Shown: in pieces, positions 1 to 4,459 of the stretch | Numbering within the stretch: the first letter of the stretch is position 1 | Layout: every line of letters starts with the position of its first letter | DNA from: JAHEJB01 sp037969195 | GTDB lineage: Bacteria; Bacteroidota; Rhodothermia; Rhodothermales; Rubricoccaceae | Reading direction: 5' to 3' | Length of the DNA stretch: 10,242 bases | NCBI GenBank assembly: GCA_037969195.1 | Contig: JBBKWZ010000085.1 | Span: 1-10,242, forward strand | Program-made: the position numbers and the translations under genes | The notes under the pieces: model-generated | The model's input: the letters and a program-made list of their open reading frames with translations, nothing else | Databases searched by the model: none | Told to the model about the DNA's origin: nothing

Positions 1-339
1 GTACACAACCACGCTGTCGCCTTCGACAATAGGATCGGCTGCCGACGAAGCTACTAGCTTGATCCCGCCGCCGCCGTCCTGCAAGAATATCTCCGTCCAA
101 TTTCGATGGAGTTGGCCGGACGTCATGGTGGCCCGTCCCGCAACGAGTACTGTGTCCCCAACAAAGTCCGGGACTAGGTTGCCATCATTGTCCGCCAGAA
201 TCCTCGCCAATGGAATCGGCTGGCCATTGAGCGCACTCGTTTGCGCACGACTCCCACTTGCGGCCATAGCTGCAATGAGTACAACCGACATCGGCAGGAG
301 ACGATGACAGAATGTGCGATGCGAGAATGTGAGGCTCAT
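1..339 (-). CDS. Secreted protein, N-terminal part (OB-like domain; possibly a sensor kinase), runs off left edge
   Basis: Reading the minus strand from the ATG at 337-339 gives 113 codons with no stop to the window edge. Residues 1-32 look like a signal peptide: basic start (HRTFCHRLLP), hydrophobic core (about MSVVLIAAMAA), then a cleavage site after SRA-32. A second in-frame Met at residue 17 is an alternative start; neither has a Shine-Dalgarno. The mature part has the motif ADNDGNLVPDFVGDTVLVAGR (residues 49-69) and then IFLQDGGGGIKL (84-95). This pattern of a D-x-D-G loop, a G-D-x-V-x-V-x-G strand and an LQDG-x-GGI strand resembles the OB-like, nucleic-acid-binding-type beta domain at the N-terminus of some exported proteins and sensor kinases of Salinibacter-like bacteria. 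That match is from memory, so a kinase identity is inference. The gene is divergent from trxA across 188 bases. Confidence 0.72.
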   Translation of the reverse strand, partial: MSLTFSHRTFCHRLLPMSVVLIAAMAASGSRAQTSALNGQPIPLARILADNDGNLVPDFVGDTVLVAGRATMTSGQLHRNWTEIFLQDGGGGIKLVASSAADPIVEGDSVVVY

Positions 340-475
340 GCAGGATCTTTGTTGCCGTGGTTGGTATCGGCTATGCAGGAAGGGCCTTTAGTCTTTCGCA
401 CGACATCGTTTAGGCATCGGAACCTGAAAGCGTATATCACACAGAACCTCAACACTCGAAAGAGAACCCACCGCC

Positions 476-496
476 CGGCGCCCCGTTCAAGCGCCG
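476..496 (+). other. GC-rich stem-loop in the trxA leader
   Basis: CGGCGC at 476-481 pairs perfectly with GCGCCG at 491-496 across a 9-base loop, ending 31 bases before the trxA start codon. It lies in the 188-base region between the divergent left-edge gene and trxA. No T-run follows it, so it is not an obvious terminator for either strand. A role as an mRNA leader structure is only a possibility. I saw no strong promoter hexamers in the rest of this region. Confidence 0.25.
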
Positions 497-527
497 CTAT
501 TCTCCTCTAACAACCCCTGGAACCACC

Positions 528-872
528 ATGGCCGACAACGCCAAATACATCACTGTTACAGACGCGAACTTCGAACAAGAAGTGCTCAAGAGCGATCAGC
601 CCGTGCTGGTCGATTTCTGGGCGACTTGGTGCGGCCCTTGCCGGGTTATTGCGCCGACGATTGAAAAAATCGCAGCCGATTTCGAAGGCAAGGCGCGTGT
701 TGCCAAGCTCGATACGGACAGCAACCCACAGATCGCGATGAAGTATGGCATTCGGTCCATCCCTTCGCTCATCTTCTTCAAGGATGGCCTTCCAGTTGAT
801 CAGATGATTGGCGTCGTACCAGAGAACGTTCTCGCCCAGAAGCTGGATGCGCTCGTTGGCCAGGAAGCCTAA
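528..872 (+). CDS. trxA: Thioredoxin
   Basis: A 114-residue protein of normal length for a single-domain cytoplasmic thioredoxin, with no signal peptide. The active site WCGPC is at residues 34-38 inside VDFWATWCGPC, so the redox cysteines are C35 and C38. The cis-proline loop RSIPS has P79, and FFKDG (residues 83-87) precedes the last strand pair, all in the usual order of the fold. It reduces protein disulfides such as those of ribonucleotide reductase, methionine sulfoxide reductase and peroxiredoxins, and is itself re-reduced by thioredoxin reductase. The gene for that enzyme follows 88 bases downstream on the same strand, so the two make a functional pair. The ATG at 528 has no Shine-Dalgarno before it (leader ends GGAACCACC). 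It is the natural start because the protein begins right at the first strand. Confidence 0.96.
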   Translation: MADNAKYITVTDANFEQEVLKSDQPVLVDFWATWCGPCRVIAPTIEKIAADFEGKARVAKLDTDSNPQIAMKYGIRSIPSLIFFKDGLPVDQMIGVVPENVLAQKLDALVGQEA

Positions 873-891
873 GGCCACAGTTTTTGCTTAA

Positions 892-919
892 AGAGGGACG
901 GCTGCTCAGGCGTCCCTCT
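892..919 (+). terminator. Stem-loop between trxA and trxB (weak terminator or processing site)
   Basis: AGAGGGACG at 892-900 pairs perfectly over nine bases with CGTCCCTCT at 911-919, leaving a 10-base loop. It begins 20 bases after the trxA stop. The downstream sequence is TCTCATACATAT rather than a T-run, so it is a poor intrinsic terminator by classical rules. It could terminate partially or protect the trxA end of a longer trxA-trxB transcript. The T-run at 881-885 lies upstream, so it does not make this a terminator for plus-strand transcription. Confidence 0.45.
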
Positions 920-960
920 CTCATACATATCCGCACCACCCACTTCGAACAAAGAGTACC

Positions 961-1986
961 ATGAACAACGGAACGCCGGATCTTTCCGCCTTCGATGGTC
1001 TTGACTTTACCGAGGCCGAACATAGAAGCGTTGTCATTGTAGGGACTGGCCCTGCTGGTCTAACAGCAGCGCTTTATTCAGCCCGCGCCAATCTGGAGCC
1101 ACTGGTTATTCAAGGGTTGCAGCCGGGTGGCCAGCTGATTACAACGACTGATGTGGAGAATTATCCTGGCTTCCCGGAAGGCATTATGGGGCCAGATCTC
1201 ATGCAGATGTTCGAAGCGCAGGCTGCACACTTTGGCGCCGACCTGCGCTACGGGTCTGTCACTGCTGTCGATTTTTCGAAGCGGCCATTTCGGCTCATCG
1301 TTGATGCGAAAACGCCGATTCTGGCTGACACAGTAATAATCTCAACCGGAGCCTCTGCGAAGTACATCGGACTTGAGAACGAGGAGCGACTTCTGGGGCA
1401 CGGAGTTTCCGCCTGCGCGACATGCGACGGCGCATTCTTCCGTGGCGAGGATGTTGCCATCGTTGGCGGCGGTGATACCGCCATGGAGGAAGCGCTCTTC
1501 CTGACGAGATTCGCATCAAAGGTCTACCTTGTTCACCGCCGTGATACGTTGAGGGCGTCCAAAATCATGCAAGATCGGGCGTTCGCGAACGAGAAGATCG
1601 AGTTCCTCTGGGACACCGTCGTCCTCGACGTGCTTGGTGAGAAGGAGGTTGAAGGTCTCGCCATAGAGAATTTGAAGACCGGCGAAAAATCCACAATGCC
1701 TGTGAAGGGATTCTTCGTAGCGATTGGGCACAAGCCCAATACAGAGATCTTCGATGGATGGCTTGATATGGACGAGACCGGCTACATCAAAACTCGAGCG
1801 GATTCGACGTATACAAACATCCCAGGTGTTTTCGCCTCCGGCGATGCGCAGGACCACGTTTATCGTCAAGCCGTGACCGCCGCTGGTACGGGCTGTATGG
1901 CGGCCATCGACGCGGAACGGTGGATGGCGGAGCAAAGCGATTCGGTACCGAGTTCAGCCGAACGCGTTGAGGCAGAAGCTGAGTGA
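961..1986 (+). CDS. trxB: Thioredoxin-disulfide reductase (NADPH)
   Basis: A 341-residue FAD enzyme that passes electrons from NADPH to oxidised thioredoxin in the cytoplasm. The FAD-binding motif GTGPAG is at residues 28-33. The ENYPGFP segment is at 66-72, and the redox-active CATC is at 152-155, followed by DGAFF. The NADPH domain shows GGGDTAMEEA (169-178) and HRRD (192-195), whose arginines normally select NADPH over NADH. The second FAD contact is FASGDAQD (291-298) with RQAVTAAGTGCMAA (302-315). This is the low-molecular-weight TrxB type. Compared with E. coli it carries about 20 extra N-terminal residues, acidic and lacking export features, and a glutamate-rich C-terminal tail. The ATG has a weak AAAGAG four bases upstream. 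trxA lies just upstream, and the stem-loop between them may tune the ratio of the two products. Confidence 0.96.
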   Translation: MNNGTPDLSAFDGLDFTEAEHRSVVIVGTGPAGLTAALYSARANLEPLVIQGLQPGGQLITTTDVENYPGFPEGIMGPDLMQMFEAQAAHFGADLRYGSVTAVDFSKRPFRLIVDAKTPILADTVIISTGASAKYIGLENEERLLGHGVSACATCDGAFFRGEDVAIVGGGDTAMEEALFLTRFASKVYLVHRRDTLRASKIMQDRAFANEKIEFLWDTVVLDVLGEKEVEGLAIENLKTGEKSTMPVKGFFVAIGHKPNTEIFDGWLDMDETGYIKTRADSTYTNIPGVFASGDAQDHVYRQAVTAAGTGCMAAIDAERWMAEQSDSVPSSAERVEAEAE

Positions 1987-2029
1987 GCCGGACGTAAGCT
2001 GAGGGCGGAAGTGTGCCTACCTTCGGCGT

Positions 2030-2602
2030 GTGTTACTGGAAAACGCTGTGGCCTTTCATTTTCGATTTGGAACTGTTCTCCTCGCACTGCTGAGTTGTGG
2101 GTCTGCGCAAGCGCAACCGACGCTGTCTGATCGTATTGACGACTTGCGACTTGAAACCACCGTGCAGTTGGCGCTCGCAGAAAGCGCGGAGACGCGATTG
2201 TACGAAGTCGACGTGCAGTCAGCCGGCGGCGTTATCGTTCTATCGGGGCTCGTTCCAACACTTGGTGCCCGCGACCGCGTCGTTGCCCTTGTATCTGGAT
2301 TGCCCGGAGTTCGCACTGTGCGTAGCACATTACGATTGGAAGGACAGCCTGCCGAGCCTTTGGAAGATCCTGTCGTCAGACCGGTTGAAACACGAGTGGA
2401 GCGAAACGAAGTCGGAAATGATCAGTCCCAACCAGCCGAACGTGAACTCAACAACGTTGACCCAACATTCTACACAGTTCGCGCTGGCGATACCCTTTAC
2501 TCCATAGCAAGGCGTCACGAAACCACGGTTGATGCAATCAGCGACCTAAATAATCTCCAATCAACAACTGTACGCGTTGGGCAGAGACTTCGTGTGAGAT
2601 AG
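2030..2602 (+). CDS. Exported BON and LysM domain protein
   Basis: A 190-residue protein if translated from the GTG at 2030. The GTG at 2048, with GGAAAA just upstream, gives a tighter signal peptide and is a good alternative; there is no ATG. The hydrophobic N-terminus ends LLSCGSAQAQ. This could be a lipobox-like LLSC or a signal peptidase I site after AQA, and I cannot decide between them. A BON domain covers about residues 35-105 (VDVQSAGGVIVLSGLV, then a hydrophobic strand ending VRSTLRL). An acidic, low-complexity linker follows (about 106-143), then one LysM at about 146-190 (FYTVRAGDTLYSIARRH ... VGQRLRVR). BON domains bind membranes or oligomerise, and LysM binds peptidoglycan GlcNAc. 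E. coli Kbp (YgaU) has the same two-domain order but is cytoplasmic. An envelope role is likely and the exact function is unknown. The stop is 7 bases from that of the convergent M23 gene. Confidence 0.85.
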   Translation: MLLENAVAFHFRFGTVLLALLSCGSAQAQPTLSDRIDDLRLETTVQLALAESAETRLYEVDVQSAGGVIVLSGLVPTLGARDRVVALVSGLPGVRTVRSTLRLEGQPAEPLEDPVVRPVETRVERNEVGNDQSQPAERELNNVDPTFYTVRAGDTLYSIARRHETTVDAISDLNNLQSTTVRVGQRLRVR

Positions 2603-2624
2603 AAACAGGCTAGCCTCTCGCACG
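2591..2624. terminator. Stem-loop spanning both convergent stop codons
   Basis: CGTGTGAGA at 2591-2599 pairs with TCTCGCACG at 2616-2624 over nine positions, one of them a G-U wobble in the plus-strand RNA. The 16-base loop contains most of the self-complementary AGGCTAGCCT (2607-2616). The structure covers the last codons and stops of the BON/LysM gene (plus) and the M23 gene (minus). There is no T-run on either side. On the minus-strand RNA the wobble becomes an A-C mismatch, so the fold should favour the plus transcript. The compact convergent arrangement suggests a shared transcript end. Confidence 0.42.
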
Positions 2625-3344
2625 GCCCATTCTTGTACGGTAAACGTCGCTATTTCGGAACAGCCGAAAGGGATTCAGTTTACGGCCTCGATAGAGTTGG
2701 GCTGTACTGCGTCCTCCCGTTTCGATTACTTGAAAGTGGAGGTGAGCAACTGTGTAGCGAGCATTGCCACTATTGCCGACGTAACCCAGCGTATCGCCCT
2801 GAAAAACTGTTCGCCCCACTTCAATGCCCGGGGCGTAGCCATCCAGGTGAGCGTAGTAAAACGCGTAGCGACCGTCCGGGCTCTGTGTGTACAGGACGTT
2901 TCCGCCGAGGCGGTTCGAATGTTTTCGAGTTACTGAGCCATCGGAAACTGCGATGACAGGAGTCCCACTATCTGCGGCGATGTCGATTGCTTCGTGTGTA
3001 CGACCGCCGGATCTCCGTGCGTAAAATGAGTCATCAAGATCATCAGGATTGAAACCTGCGACCGGAACCATCAGCCGGTTCAGAGAAAAGACGAGGGCAA
3101 CGGGCTCAGCAGTGATGTATACGGGTAGGCCCGCTGCGTCCATCGCTTCGGCCGAGACACCAGCGATTTTAGGATCAACAGCCAAGCCTCTTGGAATCGT
3201 GTCCGTTTGAGCCACGAGGTATACAGGCAGGCGGAACGGTGCCTCAGTTAATTCTGTCTCAGAAGCCCTCGATGTGGTCAAACCGATCCATCCAGCGACA
3301 GCGAAACCGAGGGCAAGTAGTACGTATGCGCGATTGGGAGTCAT
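2610..3344 (-). CDS. M23-family metallopeptidase (LytM/lysostaphin-type), membrane-anchored or secreted
   Basis: A 244-residue protein. Residues 5-24 form a hydrophobic N-terminal segment ending TTSRA-27, which is either a signal peptide or a membrane anchor. The peptidase domain runs from about residue 105 to 230. Zinc and catalytic residues are visible: H117 and D121 in HEAID (the family usually has H-x-G-x-D, here with Ala in the middle), H166 in YYAHLDG, and H201/H203 in AHLHF. GDTLGYVGNSGNA (183-195) is the conserved glycine-rich loop before that last motif. All residues needed for activity seem present, so it is probably an active endopeptidase on peptidoglycan cross-links rather than a degenerate NlpD-like activator, though no substrate can be assigned. 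Residues 28-104 match no domain I know. The gene starts 8 bases after the proline dehydrogenase stop on the same strand, so co-transcription is likely. Confidence 0.9.
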   Translation of the reverse strand: MTPNRAYVLLALGFAVAGWIGLTTSRASETELTEAPFRLPVYLVAQTDTIPRGLAVDPKIAGVSAEAMDAAGLPVYITAEPVALVFSLNRLMVPVAGFNPDDLDDSFYARRSGGRTHEAIDIAADSGTPVIAVSDGSVTRKHSNRLGGNVLYTQSPDGRYAFYYAHLDGYAPGIEVGRTVFQGDTLGYVGNSGNARYTVAHLHFQVIETGGRSTAQLYRGRKLNPFRLFRNSDVYRTRMGRARG

Positions 3345-3352
3345 GAATTGGG

Positions 3353-4210
3353 TTATTTGCGAAAGAGATTCTTCGCGATGAAACCAATGTTCTCTTTGCG
3401 CTCACGAAGGCGTCGGGAGAAGTACGGAAGCCATTCAGTCCCGTAGGGAATGTACACCCGCGTGTTGTAGCCTTCAGCCACAAGGCTTCGCTGCGTTTCT
3501 GCGCGTAGGCCGAAGAGCATCTGAAACTCGAAGTCGTTCTGGTCGATAGCGGCTTCTGTGGCGAAGGCTTTCGTTGCGTTGATTAGTTCGTCGTCGTGTG
3601 TGGCGATTCCAGGATAGCGGGCGTGTAGCAGGAGTGTTCGCATATACCGCCGAAACTGCTCCCGGATGGTAGTCATGTCCTGATAAGCCAGTTCGGGGGG
3701 CTCTGCGTACGCGCCCTTGCAAAGTCGAACGCGTGCTTTCAATTCGCACATTCGTTCCACATCCCTCTCGGTCCGCCTGAGGTAGGCTTGAAGCACGACG
3801 CCTACGTAGTCGCCGAAATCCGGATAAACTTCCTCAAAGATATCGAGGGTCGATTGGGTTAGATCGGTGCCCTCCATGTCGAGCCGTACGAAAGTATGAG
3901 ATTGGGCCGCGACCGCAAGGAGCTTCCTGAGGTTGGCGACGCAGTAGTCGTGGTCGATCACCTGCCCGATCATTGAAAGCTTGATCGAGATGTTGGTATC
4001 TCCGTGCCTTCGTCGATCTGCGACGCGTTGCACGAGATCCGCGTACTGGAGCGTATTAGCGTCGGCTGTCTTGCGGTCGACCACATGCTCGCCGAGAAGG
4101 TCGAGCGTCACGAACAAGCCATCAGCTAGAAGGCGATCGACGGCTGGAAGAGCCTTTTCGAGCGTCTCACCGGCTACAAACCGACGGGCGAGTAAAAACG
4201 GAAGCTTCAT
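3353..4210 (-). CDS. Proline dehydrogenase (monofunctional PRODH)
   Basis: A 285-residue FAD enzyme that oxidises L-proline to delta-1-pyrroline-5-carboxylate and passes electrons to membrane quinone. Recognisable PRODH motifs occur in order: TLDLLGE (35-41), ISIKLS (74-79), VRLDMEGTD (108-116), LQAYLRRT (140-147), RLCKGAY (162-168), ATHDDELI (203-210), FEFQMLFGLR (227-236), and Y-x-x-R-R-L-x-E at 263-270, whose two arginines hold the proline carboxylate. There is no fused P5C dehydrogenase, so that second step must be encoded elsewhere. The start is the ATG at 4208-4210 because MKLPFLLARRFVAGE matches the usual beginning of this family. An in-frame GTG at 4234 would add 8 residues. Neither has a Shine-Dalgarno. 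The M23 gene follows directly and the divergent hybrid kinase lies upstream. Confidence 0.94.
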   Translation of the reverse strand: MKLPFLLARRFVAGETLEKALPAVDRLLADGLFVTLDLLGEHVVDRKTADANTLQYADLVQRVADRRRHGDTNISIKLSMIGQVIDHDYCVANLRKLLAVAAQSHTFVRLDMEGTDLTQSTLDIFEEVYPDFGDYVGVVLQAYLRRTERDVERMCELKARVRLCKGAYAEPPELAYQDMTTIREQFRRYMRTLLLHARYPGIATHDDELINATKAFATEAAIDQNDFEFQMLFGLRAETQRSLVAEGYNTRVYIPYGTEWLPYFSRRLRERKENIGFIAKNLFRK

Positions 4211-4445
4211 ACGCAGCGGAAACGGGCCGCGCACGTGCGTCGCGAAGCCGGATAAAGTTACGGTTTTGCCTGAATAGTCTCAATCGAAGGCCACTTGAAT
4301 AAAAGTGCTCGTGGAAACTTCCTTACGGCCTAAGCTCAACAACTATTGTATATGGAACAGACTATGCACAACAAGAGGGCAGGCGCTGCTTTAGGGACGG
4401 CAGCACTCCGTAGCCGCACATAGCTCACCCGCGCATTACGATTTC
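4211..4445. other. Divergent intergenic region between proline dehydrogenase and hybrid kinase genes
   Basis: No gene or RNA is recognisable here. It must hold promoters for both flanking genes. Near the proline dehydrogenase end lie a 10-base palindrome CGCACGTGCG (4230-4239) and a possible minus-strand promoter (4255-4283). The stretch around 4340-4380 is relatively AT-rich (ACTATTGTATATGG) and is the most promoter-like sequence facing the kinase, but I cannot pair it with a convincing -35 element. Confidence 0.5.
4255..4283 (-). promoter_or_regulatory. Possible promoter for proline dehydrogenase
   Basis: On the minus strand TTGAGA (4283-4278) is followed after exactly 17 bases by TAACTT (4260-4255). 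The first hexamer is one base off the sigma-70 -35 consensus; the second matches the -10 at only three of six positions. It would give a leader of roughly 35-40 bases before the ATG at 4210. If this lineage uses the Bacteroidota sigma factor, TAACTTTA is one base from the TAnnTTTG -7 element instead. Weak evidence either way. Confidence 0.25.
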
Positions 4446-4459
4446 GCCACCTAGGTGGC
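4446..4459. promoter_or_regulatory. Perfect 14-base palindrome at the hybrid kinase start
   Basis: GCCACCTAGGTGGC reads the same on both strands, with no spacer. It includes the TAG just before the reading frame and the proposed GTG start codon at 4455. A dimeric regulator could bind it, or the RNA could fold and hide the start. If it is a DNA operator, the true start of the kinase may be further in, for example the ATG at 4584. Confidence 0.4.

Noticed and set aside
414..443. Possible trxA promoter (TTTAGG, 18 bases, TATATC)
   Set aside because: Only three and four of six positions match the sigma-70 hexamers, and the sigma consensus of this lineage is unknown to me.
507..878. Long minus-strand open frame opposite trxA (123 residues)
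   Set aside because: It is the antisense of a clear thioredoxin gene and has no recognisable domain.
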